From contig JAOWBW010001123.1 in the NCBI GenBank assembly GCA_026119855.1, forward strand, positions 310,001-374,000: 64,000 nt of DNA, read 5' to 3'. The DNA comes from Campanula takesimana. Its lineage: Eukaryota > Streptophyta > Magnoliopsida > Asterales > Campanulaceae. Position 1 is the stretch's first letter. Each line of letters starts with the position of its first letter. The notes beneath the pieces were generated by a model, which saw only the letters and a list, made by a program, of their open reading frames with translations, was not told the origin of the DNA and made no database searches. The position numbers and the translations under genes are program-made. Positions 1-11,481 of this stretch are shown here, piece by piece.

Positions 1-691
1 CTGATCTCCACGGCCTTGCCCTTACCACCCACTATGTTTTCCCTTGATTCAGTTCTCCCTTTATTGCTAGTACCCGGCCTTCCCCTGCTAGTAGTAGCTA
101 AGGCCGATCCCGAAGTAGACGATGTCCCCAACTTCTTCAAACGATTTTCCTCGCCCAACAAGAAGTATTTAACATCATCATACTTCAATTTGTTCTTACC
201 CGCTGAAGCATTGATCGCTGTCACCGTTCCGCTCCAACTTCCTGGTAAAGACGCTAGCAATAAACACGCATGAACCTCATCATCAAACGTAATATCCAAC
301 GCAGTCAATGAGTCTATAACATCCATAAACTCATCGATGTGTTTAGCTAAGGATCCTCCCTCTTGCATCTTGAGACTACCCATCTTGCGTATCAAATCAA
401 CCTTGTTTGCAGCAGATGGAGTTTCAAATCTCTCAGTAAGATAATCCAATAGCTCATTTGTGGTTTTTGCCTTCTTGGTAGTCTTCGCGATCCACTTTGA
501 CGAAGTAGATCTAACCACCCTAGGGCCTTCCGATCCATGAGATCCCAATCTTCCTGTTTTTCTCCTTCCGGCTTGACTCCCTTTAGAGGCTTATAGAGAT
601 CTTTGTTGTACAAGAGATATTCTATTTGCATCCTCCAAAACCCGTAGTCAGACCCATCGAATTTCTCCACCGCTTGTTTATCCTTGCCCAT
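1..691 (-). pseudogene. Ty1/copia gag fragment (UBN2-type), frameshifted, runs off left edge
   Basis: Minus-strand reading starts at an ATG at 691, just inside the primer-binding site of the adjoining LTR. The product has the usual plant copia Gag opening, with FDGSDYGFWRMQIEYLL near residue 18. The reading frame breaks near 505-515 where one G seems to be missing; the rest of the Gag (LLASLPGSWS-type segment and basic serine-rich linker) continues in another frame to the window edge. Gag packages element RNA in cytoplasmic particles. Family assignment rests on the sequence match plus the adjoining LTR and primer site. As it stands it cannot give a full-length Gag. The zinc knuckle and pol would lie left of the window. 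Confidence 0.8.
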
Positions 692-761
692 TCTTGATTG
701 CTTGACAAACCCCAATCGTCCGATAAACCAATCGATCGATTAACCCTGATCTCCAACCAGA

Positions 762-774
762 GCTCTTGATACCA
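762..774 (-). promoter_or_regulatory. Primer-binding site of the copia element
   Basis: The minus strand reads TGGTATCAAGAGC two bases inside the LTR, close to the plant initiator-Met tRNA primer site TGGTATCAGAGC with one extra A. It sets the element on the minus strand, with the LTR at 777-1219 as its 5' LTR. Confidence 0.75.
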
Positions 775-776
775 GT

Positions 777-1219
777 TGTTGTGGATTAGACCCTCACAAC
801 CCAAGCAATAACCCCAAGAAAATAATGGCACACAAACAAAGCACAAGAAATATAACAGAGCAAAAGACACAGAAATTGTTTACCCAGTTCGTTAATATGT
901 TTGACTACGTCTGGGGGCACTACCAAGCCAGGATCTTGCACTATAATATGTTATTCTGAAGTTACAATGAGTTTGGGGCGGAACATTGCTTAAATACATG
1001 CCCTGGAATAAGATCTAAACCTAAACAAAAAGGAATCCCGAAATCCCGTCAGCGGACTAGGCGCCCGCCTGGACTACCCCAAGCGCCCGCTCGATATGGA
1101 TTTTCCGAAGGACCAACCTTCTGTTCAAATGAGCGCCCGCCTGCTGGTCACCGAGCGCCCGCTCGCTCGCTCCGCCTGGAATTCTCCTTTTTGTTCTTTT
1201 GAGGATCTCTACTCCAACA
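777..1219 (-). mobile_element. 5' LTR of a Ty1/copia retrotransposon (443 bp)
   Basis: The plus strand begins TGTTGTGG and ends CTCCAACA, so the termini are TGTTG...CAACA inverted repeats, followed on the left by primer site and gag. The LTR is AT-rich except for four copies of GCGCCCGC at 1061, 1083, 1133 and 1155, spaced 22, 50 and 22 bp. No TSD can be tested because the 3' LTR is outside the window. Confidence 0.8.
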
Positions 1220-2612
1220 CTTTTTTCTTAGTTTTTTTACCCACCTTTTAGGTGTCAAGTGAGGTGGGATGGAGGGAGTATATGAATATAAAATTGTGGA
1301 CATGTGTGAATTATGCAAACATCAAAAGACAACTTTGGATATATAAGAGAGATACCCAAAACATTAGTGATTATAGGTATGAATAAATCTTCCACTTGAC
1401 TGGTCAAGAGGAGCAAATGAGACCCCAAAGGCTCCATTTTTGCATGTCAAAAAAGAGTTAAGGGGTTAGAGATGCATCCCCAAGTATCTATCTCTATGTT
1501 TAAATATCTATCTCTATGTTGATCAAACTCAGGTTTGAAGTGCCCCACATGCTACAAGAATTAAGGTTCACACCATTCATTAGTATTTGTCAGCAATTAT
1601 ACTTTGTCTCTTTGTAGGATATTACCAAAAATAATAATACTGGAAAATGAGGATTTTCATATTTTAAAGATATACTCCGTATATAAGTTGCTAAGAGGAG
1701 AAAAATGCAAACTCTAGCTGCAAAAATTAAACTAAGAAATTGACCATTAAACATTTGAGACACAAATCCTAAAGGTTACCTAAAACATCGTGAAGGTAAT
1801 TTTGCAAACCGAGCTTTCAAGTATCTCTCAATGCAAACAACTTCATTTTAAATTACACAACCTGAAATGGTAATTTTTTATTTTTTATTTAGTCAGTTTA
1901 GCTCACCCTAAATTCCATTGTTTTTTTTTTTTTTTTACTATTACTCATTCCATCGCTAAACGAATGTTCAAATTTTATTTTAAGAGCCATTTAGAAAATC
2001 TCTACTGTTTTTACAATTTAGTGGCAAATATTAAAAAATATATGTTTACTCAACATTTAGTTTTACCTATATACTGTTTAAAGATACTAATGACAAAAAT
2101 TTACTAAAAAATATTTAGGGACCTACTTCATATTCACAACAACTATCAACTACTATTCTCTAATTCAATTTTTCTCTTTTATTTTACTTTTTACACTCAC
2201 AACAACAACCCACTATTATTTATATTTTAATTTTCGTGTACACTCCATTTTATACATATAGTTATAAGACAGAGGGAATATTCATATAGGAAGAAAGAGT
2301 AAAAAAAAGATAGTTCTTTATTTTCAAATTTTGATTTCTTTAAATTCTAAAATAATATCACTATATTATAATTTCGTTCCTTCGTAATATATTCTTAAAT
2401 TCACACATTATATATGATTATTATAAAATACCAAAAGGGGATAATATGATCTTATTTCATCTATCTAATAATACTTTGCACAATTTTTTTTTATAAGAGT
2501 TTTAAATAGAGAGTGTGATCAACAATTTAAGTGTCTGAGTATAACAAATGATGTAGAATCAATTATAAAAAAAATATATGAAATTTATCTTACTATTTAA
2601 TGAAACACTAAA
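1220..2612. other. AT-rich intergenic DNA without a gene
   Basis: No coding potential is visible. There are scattered Stowaway-like end fragments (for example a GGATGGAGGGAGTA motif near 1266 and a GACAGAGGGAATA motif near 2270) but no pair of ends that can be joined with confidence. Confidence 0.6.
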
Positions 2613-2845
2613 TCTATACTATAGTATTTTAAAGTTGGTGAAACTTACCTTAGGAATGACACGTAAACCAAAAATGGGTTTATTTTGATTTAGAGAATGT
2701 CATGTAATATGACTTTTGGAATCATGGAGGCTTTAGGCATTCTCCTACCTAGGTAAAAATAATAGGTAATATCTAAGGTATGATAGTAGGTACATTAGTG
2801 ATTCCATAAGAAGATAAGAAGAGATTCATATCTATAAGAATATGT

Positions 2846-2915
2846 ACTCTTATATATAGAGTATTAGACTAGGTAGACATATACTCTTATATATAGAGTA
2901 TTAGACTAGGTAGGG
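2846..2915. repeat. Tandem duplication inside the Helitron
   Basis: A segment of about 32 bp containing ACTCTTATATATAGAGTATT and ending TTAGACTAGGTAG occurs twice in a row. Confidence 0.8.
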
Positions 2916-3137
2916 TTTGGATGCATTAAAGAACAATTTATTAAGAAGTGACTTTTTAGTTTTTGACTATTCAAATTTTCATAATTCAATGGCTTTGATC
3001 ACTTCATGTATTCCAAGAGACAACATATTATTCAAAACTATTGAATTATGATGGAATTCTTAAAGTTTAAAGTATCAAGTGAACTTGAAATCATAGAAAA
3101 TAAAAAGATAAGATGAACCATTGTAATAAATAATGCT

Positions 3138-3243
3138 AAAATCTAAAAAGTCTCTAACTTACATTTTATTAATATGACTTGCATTTATGCTAACATATAA
3201 AATGTCTCTAACTTACATATTATTAATATGACTTGCATTTATG
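3138..3243. repeat. Second tandem duplication inside the Helitron
   Basis: A segment with the core GTCTCTAACTTACAT...ATTAATATGACTTGCATTTATG is present twice with few differences. Confidence 0.8.
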
Positions 3244-4885
3244 ATCTCATAAGTTATAAGACTCTTCAACTTTAAAGACTACTAGAAAAATATAAAAACC
3301 AAACATTTATTTATCAAAAAGTACTTTTAAGCTCTCAACTCTACCAAAAAGACACCATTCTCATTTTAGATGCAAGGACAATTTTATTGTTCATACTTTT
3401 CTATACATAAATGAAGCCAATGGGAAGAAGATGACGCAATGATTTATCAACTCTCTATATCCGTAATATAATATTCTATTTCAATATTTCATGCATTATA
3501 TACTAACTATTGTATTTGTTGTTATATTAATTTTTGTAGGTATTCCTTCAAAAGAAATTGCTAAAAAAATCGTGCTATGAAGCGTGCTTATTTGATGAGT
3601 AAAAATAAAATAAAAAAAGAAGTTCAAATTTACAAGCGAAAGAGAAGGAACAAGCATGTCGAAAGATGAACGAGAAACTTTTTTCGGCCAATCAGGTTTG
3701 AAGTCAGGTTTCTTCCATATAACTAAAGTCTCTTGCAGATTTTAAGAATAATATTCGTAACAAAATTTGGGAAATTTGGGTAGTTAACCTATACACACAA
3801 GCGGCACACACATGTATATATATACACACTAAACACACATGCAATTTTCCATATCCTCAAACTTTTATTTTGTTTACAGATTCATCAATGCGTACATCAC
3901 AACGGACGAATAGTTCTAGGAATAGAAATTTACTATTGGATAATGAAATTGGTACCACATCCAATTACAATGTTAGGACATCAGGTATGTTGAATTTGTT
4001 AATTTAATAGAGTATGTAAAATTGTTGCAGTTAATTACTAAGATTTAGTTAATTACAAAGATTTAGAGAAAACTACAATAGCTATTGTATCTAACATATC
4101 AATTCGGACGGAAGGAGTATATAGGTAGTTAGGGCTAAGTAGTAAGCAACGGGTCTTCATTTCATAACTTTTCATAACTTCTCACATATGTGACTAAGTG
4201 TATATATTAAATATTTTACAAAAACATACCCGCATTCCTATGACTATTCAGCAATTTAGGAGAGAAATTTACTTTCATCAATAATTAAACTTAGGAGAAA
4301 TTCAAACGGAAATTATTAACAAAAAGTTTGGGATGGAATGAGTATAACTAACAAATCCAGTTTAACCTTCAAATAAATTATTTAAATTTCATTATCAAAT
4401 AATTTTAACAATAACATGATCTTTTAAAAAAGTAAAAAAATGAGACAATTTAAATTCACCATAATGTCATTAGGTGTTCTAGCTCCCGTGCGTAGCACGG
4501 GTTTATTTTCTAGTTAAAATTATTTTTTGATGCAAATTGATATGAAACCGAAAGAGTAGAAAGAAGAGTACTTCTATCACCTTCACAAATGATTGTCTAA
4601 GATATTCTGACAGTATTTATCATTTCTATATTGATAGGCATTTAATCTTATCTTATTTTCATTAAAAAAAAATAGTGCCAAGAAAAAAACCGGTTAGGGA
4701 GTAAGCAAGTTGGGTTTGCGGCGCATTCTCCAAGAGAGAAATACCGTTATTCTTGTTATGCGCCAGGAGCTGACATGTCAACGTTCCATATGGCTGGTTC
4801 CAGTTGCTCTGCTGGCAGGTAGGTGGGGCCCTTTACTAGAACCCTCCCAAATTGGCCAATCAAAAATTTATGCTGATTATTTTAA

Positions 4886-5880
4886 GACAAAAGCTTATGT
4901 GAGAACACTATGATCCGTCTCATGGATGAGACGTGTCATTTTTGATCCATGACTCAGCCCATTGAACCAGCTCCATGACTCAGGGGGCAACCCTGCCACG
5001 TGGCAGCCTCTAATAGGCAAAAAAAAAAATTAAAAAAAAAAATGTTTTTTTTTTTGTTTTTTTTTCGGTTTGTCAAAAGTAATAGTTACTATAACTTAAT
5101 GTAATGACTGTATACATATAAAGTAACAGATTGTATACATAAAAGTAATACATATATATAGAAAAGTAACAGTGTTTTTTTTCTATGTTTTCTTCGTTTG
5201 CCAAAAGTAATACTCCGTACTTATTACAACTAAAATGTAACGAACGTGTTACTTATATGTAGTAATGTTTATACATAATTGTAACACATATGTATAGAAA
5301 AAGTAATAATTCAACCATTTACATTTTTAGAGCTAAAAACACTTGATTAGTGTTACATGTAAAAGTATTACATTATCTATAGAAATATGTTATAATTTCT
5401 TTTATTAAAGTATTACATTTACTTGTACAAACAATTACATTCGTATATATGAGTTGTTACTTTTTAAATGTTACTTTCTTTCAAAAAATTAAATCAAAAT
5501 ACAATATTTTACATTTTTACAAAAGCACTATTACATTTCAGTATAAATGATAATTATATTTAGATATTGTTTGGGTTACATGTAATTATAGTTAGTATTA
5601 CATTTGAAAATGGGTAAAACGAGCTTTTGTTTTTGTAAAACAGGTGTTACGTTTACTTATGAACAATGTTACTTTATATATATTCAGTCATAACATTAAG
5701 TTATGGTAACTATTATTTTTGGTAAACGACGGAAAAGCCGAAAAAATAATATAAAAACTCATTTTTTTTTTTTTTTTTGGGCTATGAAAGGCTGCCACGT
5801 GGCGGGTTATGCCCATGGGTCTTGGGTCGACCCGTCTCATAGATAAGACGGATCCCCTTGTTCTCATGGGAGACCACCTC
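4886..5880 (+). mobile_element. Foldback MULE-type element, copy 1 (995 bp)
   Basis: It is flanked by the perfect 9-bp TSD TTATTTTAA (4877-4885 and 5881-5889). One end reads GACAAAAGCTTATGTGAGAACA and the other, reversed, GAGGTGGTCTCCCATGAGAACA; both lead into a palindromic CCGTCTCAT...ATGAGACG block. The two halves are long imperfect inverted copies rich in GTAATA/GTTACTTT words, so the whole element can fold back. It has no transposase; a Mutator-like source is inferred from the 9-bp TSD and long inverted repeats. Related copies are at 56660-57902 and 58175-58965. Confidence 0.85.
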
Positions 5881-5983
5881 TTATTTTAATATGTCCAGTT
5901 AGCGAAAGGAGCTTGGGTGGGTCCCAACGTGTTTTTGAAAAAGAAAAGAGGGAGAGGTGTCTAGGTGCATCGCAGCTTACTAC

Positions 5984-6199
5984 TTAGTTGCACAATTCGT
6001 TCCACGAAGGTGCTTCTTGGTCATCATGAACGGGTCCCTCCTCAACGCATTCATCGTGCACGTCCTGTGCCGCGAAGAGGCTTCCATGGGCTCTTCCCGT
6101 CATTTTTCTTCTTCGCCATGTTGCCCACCATGACAACGATGGCTTCGTCGCGGAAGTGTAGTCGGTCATCAGGCCCCCATACCGGAGGCTCTGATACCA
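5984..6199 (-). mobile_element. Truncated internal region of the TRIM-like element
   Basis: It is nearly identical to 6884-7100, including the primer site (6188-6199) and the first 60 or so codons of the small ORF (61 codons here). Similarity stops abruptly at about 5990, where the ORF ends in unrelated sequence. It is the left, partial body of a tandem arrangement. Confidence 0.75.
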
Positions 6200-6491
6200 T
6201 GTTAGAAACCGGTGGAGAGGATTTTTATATTAATATTTGTGTTTATTCACTCTCCCGTAATTACAATGACTTAACCCTATATTTATACTAAAACCTAAAC
6301 CCTATTCTTGAGGAATACTCCTCTTCCTAAAATACATCAACTAAATAAAGTAAACTATATCTCTAAATAAGGTAAAATATAATCTCTTGATTCTATCTTC
6401 ATTTAACCTGATCTCAGTTGACTGGTCAAACTCGTCCATTCTATTCAGTCTCGGTCCGCTCCACACGGCCCGCTCCATCTTATTCTCCAAC
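6200..6491 (-). mobile_element. LTR of TRIM-like element, left copy (292 bp)
   Basis: It begins TGTTAGAAACCGG and ends TTATTCTCCAAC, and is almost identical to 7101-7402. To its right the minus strand reads a purine tract CAACTTGAGGGGGAG, the expected polypurine tract before a 3' LTR. To its left is TGGTATCAGAGC, a primer site. It therefore serves as 3' LTR of the right body and 5' LTR of the left body. Confidence 0.8.
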
Positions 6492-6695
6492 TCCCCCTCA
6501 AGTTGGAGGATCTACAATGTAGATACCCAACTTGCCAATATGAAAATCAAAACGGCGATAAAAAATCATTTTTTTTTTCAATCGTCAGTCCACTTGTGTG
6601 CAACGTTGATAGCACAACCTAACAACTCGACAGTCAAGCTGCTACGTCCAGCAGCCTAGTTTTTTTTTTTTTTTTTCGATCTGTCCTTTTGTCAA

Positions 6696-7070
6696 TCAGT
6701 CGACGTCGGCGTCCTTGGCTGCATCATTTTTCTTCTTCGCCATAGTTAGGGTTTTCACCCTATTCCCACCGGTGGCCAATCGGCAATCTTTCCATTTGAA
6801 TCTGCCGCCGCCAGCCACAACACCGCCGCCGCCGCTACTACAACGGCTGGTGATTTCTTGTTCTTCATCGTGTTCCATCGTGTTTGTCTTGCACAATTCG
6901 TTCCACGAAGGTGCTTCTTGGTCATCATGAACGGGTCCCTCCTCAACGCATTCATTGTGCACGTCCCATGCCGCGAAGAGGCTTCCATGGGCTCCTCCCG
7001 TCATTTTTCTTCTTCGCCATGTTGCCCACCATGGCAACGATGGCTTCGTCGCGGAAGCGTAGTCGGTCAT
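6696..7070 (-). CDS. Small ORF (124 aa) in the TRIM-like element, function unknown
   Basis: The ATG at 7070 lies 18 nt after the primer site, and the frame fills most of the 609-bp internal region. The product is hydrophilic, with a WWATWRRRK motif near residue 14, an acidic middle, a Gly-rich stretch (CSSGGGGVVAGGG near residue 77) and a Lys/Asp-rich end (AKKKNDAAKD). I do not recognise a domain; it lacks a visible zinc knuckle, protease or RT. It could be a degenerate Gag or a captured gene piece. In the left tandem body the same ORF is cut short. Length and position suggest it was once translated; I cannot show that it is now. Confidence 0.45.
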   Translation of the reverse strand: MTDYASATKPSLPWWATWRRRKMTGGAHGSLFAAWDVHNECVEEGPVHDDQEAPSWNELCKTNTMEHDEEQEITSRCSSGGGGVVAGGGRFKWKDCRLATGGNRVKTLTMAKKKNDAAKDADVD

Positions 7071-7100
7071 CAGGCCCCCATACCGGAGGCTCTGATACCA

Positions 7101-7402
7101 TGTTAGAAACCGGTGGAGAGGAGTTTGATATTAATATTTGTGTTTATTCACTCTCCCGTAATTACAATGACTTAACCCTATATTTATACTAAAGCCTAAA
7201 CCCTATTCTTGAGGAATACTCCTCTTCCTAAAATACATCAACTAAATAAAGTAAACTATATCTCTAAATATCTCTAAATAAGGTAAAATATAATCTCTTG
7301 ATTCTATCTTTATTTAACCTGATCTCAGTTGACTGGTCAAACTCGTCCATTCTATTCAGTCTCGGTCCGTTTCACACGGCCCGCTCCATCTTATTCTCCA
7401 AC
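7101..7402 (-). mobile_element. LTR of TRIM-like element, right copy (302 bp)
   Basis: It starts TGTTAGAAACCGG after the primer site GCTCTGATACCA (7089-7100, plus-strand view) and ends CTCCAAC. It is 10 bp longer than the left copy because of a duplicated TCTCTAAATA word near 7261. As the 5' LTR it completes a 1203-bp element (6200-7402), a size typical of TRIM elements. Confidence 0.8.
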
Positions 7403-8030
7403 TTGTGATTCTGAAAGATAATGTATGAGAGAGAATGTGACGCAGAACGGATGCAATATTCGTGAATAGCAAGCGCTAAACACAAGAGTTTACCAGTAAT
7501 AAAACCTAGAAAAGATAAAACCTGGAATCTAGAGAATAAGAGAAAACTCTTGATTGAATAAAAATAATAATCTGACTACTACAGCATAAGAAAATTGTTT
7601 AAATACCCCTAGGGAAACTAAGAAACCAAAACCCTAAACCCAACAAAATAAGGAAATAAAATCCGAAATTAAAATAATTGTTTTTAAAAGTAAAAGACTA
7701 TTTCTGAGCCCTAAACGGTCTCGGATGCCCGAAAAGCATCGTACATCATGAAGAATTCATGAGTCTTGTTCGTGGCGAAATTCCCTTTCCGAAAAGTACT
7801 CATAATAACCATTCTGAGCCCGGACGACCAAATTGCAAAATCCTGCCGCAACTTTCCTCCACAACTCAATTTCATCGTCGATACGATCCGCGAACCTTCA
7901 TACATCAGAATGAGTGATAGGAATAGTGAGTGGATTATTGTTGTGAGTATGACAAGTGTGTCCTTTAATAAACAATTGTGGTGTGAAAGACAAAAGGAAA
8001 AAAAATCTCAATTGTGATGAGACGGAAGGA
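7403..8030 (-). other. LTR-like remnant, unclassified, no gene
   Basis: No coding region is convincing. The minus strand has a TATTTAAA box near 7597-7604 followed by leader-like sequence, which would fit the U3/R part of another copia-type LTR. No matching second end was found, so this stays tentative. Confidence 0.3.
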
Positions 8031-8033
8031 GTA

Positions 8034-8280
8034 CACCCTCCGTCCCATAAACAATGGGCACAAAATGACTCTTGCACAAGAATTAAAGAAAAGTATAAAT
8101 GTTGTGAGTATGAAAAGCGAGTGGGAGAGAGAAAGTGTAAATGTTGTGAGTGTAAAAGTAAAGTATGAGAGAGAATGAGTGAGATATATAGTAAAGATTC
8201 TTTCCATTTTTAGTAATGTGCCCATTTGAATGGGACGCTCAAAATGAAAGTTTGTGCCCATTGTTATGGGTCAGAGGGAG
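8034..8280. mobile_element. Stowaway MITE (247 bp)
   Basis: It has TA on both sides (8032-8033, 8281-8282) and terminal inverted repeats CACCCTCCGTCCCATAAACA / CTCCCTCTGACCCATAACAA with the shared inner word ATGGGCACAAA. It is non-coding. Confidence 0.85.
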
Positions 8281-8931
8281 TATATGTTAGGACCAATCCA
8301 GTATTTATTCAATTGAATAACAAATAGTTTAAGAAAATAGAAAACATAAATTAAAACACAATGAGAAATAAAATGTCATAGATTGAAAAATAGAGGTCTG
8401 CGTTGGACAAAATTTGTCTAGACTTGTGCTATAGTCTAATATGCCTACAACTATTTAGAACAAGTTATTACATTTCATAAGAAATTATCCCTTACGAATT
8501 TACTGAATATTTTCAAAAGATAGAATGGAGAAAGAAGATGGGTTTTTTTTTTTTGTGTCCAAAACACAACCTGAAGCAATGTTTATAGTATAGAGCTTAT
8601 GTTAGATTTTAAACGATCATAACAATCCAGATTTGACTTTTGAAAAATCACAACTGTTAGATCAAACTGTTTGAGCAATTATTTGTCTGAAAAATTATAA
8701 ATCATAATATCCATAACTTATATTTGTAAATAATACTATCCAAAAAATTAATATCAATTATAAAAATTAATTTTGGAACATGAGAGCCCACACTTGTAGG
8801 ATTAATAAAGACCACCCCCAAGTTCAACTATATATACTTTTTCTTATTTTCGTGTTGAAGGAAAATGATGCATGTTATATATTACGGGATGGAGGGAGTA
8901 TGAAGTCATATTTTCATCCTTAAATGAAAGT

Positions 8932-10044
8932 CAGGGCCGGGTATGGACCTGTGCAAGAAAACCCACAGCACAGGGCCCCAAATTTAAAGGGGCCTCCATT
9001 TTTGGTCCAGTTCTACATATACCTAGCCCATCAGCCGCCCATGAGATAGAAATAAGAGATATGAACGCTGAACGAGAGAACGAGTGAGAGAGACAACGAC
9101 GCAATCACGATTCACGGCATTAATATCAGTAATACTGATTCATTATATCACGCGACTTCCAGAAAAAAAGGAAGAAAAAAACTCCGAAATTCATGGCTCA
9201 GAAATCGTCAAAGAAAATCAACAGTCGAAATTCTAATCGGAATCATGGAGGCGGGCGCTTTTTGATTGAAGAGGGAGCCGGCGAATCCGATTCTCCATCA
9301 ACGAACAAATCTGCAACGGTAAAAAAAAAAAATTATATTTAGATGAACCATGGACAAGTGCAATCGAAAAATTGGGAAACTGAGTTGAAATACCTTGCGT
9401 GAGTTCCTGAGTTGCTTCCTTGGCTCCTTGCCCCTTCTACTTCTACAATTCTTCCACTGAGTTTGAAAATACTCTGCGTCCTTGCGTCTGTGACTACTTA
9501 AATTGGGGATTCCGATTTTCATTACTTGCCTCATTACTTGCCCAAGTCAGAAAGTTGCAAGAATTTGTAAGTCAAATTTAATTCATTCAATTTTATTTAT
9601 TTGTTTAATTTTTTGGCTTTTTTTTCCCATTCAATTAGCTCACAAATTATAATGGTTTTGTTATGGATTGAACTGTATTTGAGGTGTACATACATTGGAA
9701 GAACCGTATTTGAGGTGTTGTGTATGCACATTGATCTCACTCCGTTGCCCGAAATCAATTTCCAGGTTTTTTCAAACATTTGATACTTTAAATAAGTTTT
9801 TATTTTTAATACTAGCACCGTTATAATTTTCTGTGAACTTTTTAGTTATGCCTCCTAAAATTTGGAAGCATGATTGGGGCTCTAAAAAGCAGGAGAAAAC
9901 AAAAAAGAATTGAAAAATTGATGAATCTCAAAGAGGAGCGCTTAATAGGTTTATACTATATACTTTGTTTTGTATATTTTTTACATATTAAATGCCCAAT
10001 TTACATTTTAGCACAGGGCCACGATAATAGTTGAAACGGGCCTG
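8932..10044 (+). mobile_element. Non-autonomous hAT element (1113 bp)
   Basis: It is flanked by the perfect 8-bp TSD ATGAAAGT (8924-8931 and 10045-10052), the hAT signature. Ends are CAGGGCCGG... and, reversed, CAGGCCCG...; both have the inner word GCACAGGGCC. Near 9847-9955 the plus strand carries a relic resembling the start of plant zf-MYM/TTF-type hAT transposases (PPKIWKHDW..., then SQRGALNRF in another frame), broken by a stop and frameshift. A short open exon-like stretch starts at ATG 9193 and ends at a GT near 9319. No RNase H-like core or dimerisation domain remains. Confidence 0.88.
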
Positions 10045-10491
10045 ATGAAAGTTACTTTTTATCATTTAGGAATAAACAAGATGATTCTCATAACTTAAGC
10101 ACTATTACATACACAAATTTTGAAGTGGCATGGATTCATATTCTACACCCGCTTTGGAAAAGATAATTTTGTTTGATTTTTTTATTGGTTAATATAAGTA
10201 AATTTAGATAATTTTTTTAATCATTTTAATGAAATTTTAAAATTGTTATTGATCACTTGAAATGTTATTGATAAATCATCAGGTGCTTTATCAATAACAA
10301 TTATTATAAATTCTTTTAGATGTTTAAATTTACATTAATATCTAGTCAAAATCACTTGTGTTGGTCATTAAAAATCAAACATGACTTTTACTAGATGAAG
10401 GGAGTATGATTGACACTAGTGTTGGCACAAAAATTTTTACAAAATTTTTCTCTTTCCAGCAAAATCATCATTTTAGATAGTGTCATTACCA

Positions 10492-10640
10492 ATGGCCTTC
10501 TGGCCGAGTGGTATTGGGTGTGATTAAGGGCTTCCCTTGAAGGGGAGGTATTGGGTTCGATTCTACCTTGGGAGAAATTGTGGAGAACACATAGTTCCTT
10601 AACCCTATAGGGGTTGGCTGTGCATGGTACAGAGACGTCT
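10492..10640 (+). mobile_element. tRNA-derived SINE
   Basis: Pol III boxes are intact: A box TGGCCGAGTGG at 10501-10511 and B box GGTTCGATTCT at 10554-10564, spaced as in tRNA-headed SINEs. The sequence between does not fold as a tRNA, and a non-tRNA body follows. The 3' end and TSD could not be fixed, so the right limit is approximate. Confidence 0.7.
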
Positions 10641-10699
10641 ATGAAAGATTGCAACATCAACTTGTAGAAGCAAAATATCAGTCGTTGTAATAGGTACGA

Positions 10700-11480
10700 C
10701 AATGGTGAAACTCCATATCGGCAGGGCTTTAGATAAGACTGTAATAGATTCCATAGGAATTTGTATTCGATGACAATTGCCTTGAAATGAATGATATAGT
10801 TCAGCTGTTAAAGAAAAAGATAGTCTCATTTGATTTTTCATATTACTCTCTAGATATTTTCATTAGTTTTTTCCATGATCAACACAAGTAAATTTTAACC
10901 AACATTAATAACAATCTAATCATCACAAAAAAGTTCAAAAATATTTAAAACTTTTGAAATTTCATTATTAGATTATTGTTAAGGAAGGGTTAGATAAAAA
11001 GGACACTACCATGCACGAACTTGAAAGGAATATTTATGTTGCCGGTTGTTCTTTAGAGTTTATTGTTAAACAAATTAATTAGTTTGATACAGTTCATCTC
11101 CCTAACACCCAAACAGGAACTGGAAAAATTAATGTAGACAAGAACAAAATATTGTACGACATGTTTAATTCTAAGTGAACTTCAAAGATACATAAGATTA
11201 AGTACATGAGGAATCATATTTGCAAAATCAAACACTGTGAATCTTAATCTCTGTTTGGTTTACGTATTTTGTCCCATTTTTTGTGTTAAACTAGACTAGT
11301 TTTAAAATGTTCATAATCCAATTTGGATCCTTTTTAGGTGCTTAAAAATATTCAGATTTTTCGTCATATATTATAATTTGCAATCACAATAATACAACAT
11401 ACTACTTATTATTGTTTTATATGTACATCTATTAGTAAAATTGTTCTAATCTTTTCAACTTTTCTCAATGTATAATGGAT
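10700..11480. other. AT-rich intergenic DNA without a gene
   Basis: No reading frame, RNA gene or bounded repeat could be supported in this stretch. Confidence 0.5.
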
Positions 11481-11481
11481 T

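Larger units (their letters stand above)
2613..4513 (+). mobile_element. Non-autonomous Helitron (1901 bp)
   Basis: The 5' end TCTATACTATAGTATTTTAA at 2613 follows an A. The 3' end is CTAG at 4510-4513 followed by T, so insertion is between A and T as expected for Helitrons. A perfect 7-bp hairpin (CCCGTGC, loop GTA, GCACGGG; 4485-4501) lies 8 nt before CTAG. No Rep/helicase reading frame is present. Lys/Arg-rich exon-like pieces near 3540-3680 could be relics of captured or ancestral coding sequence, which is speculation. Two short tandem duplications lie inside (2846-2915 and 3138-3243). Confidence 0.85.

Noticed and set aside
10492..10640. tRNA gene suggested by good A and B boxes
   Set aside because: No cloverleaf or acceptor-stem pairing can be drawn, and a non-tRNA body follows. 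A SINE head explains the boxes.
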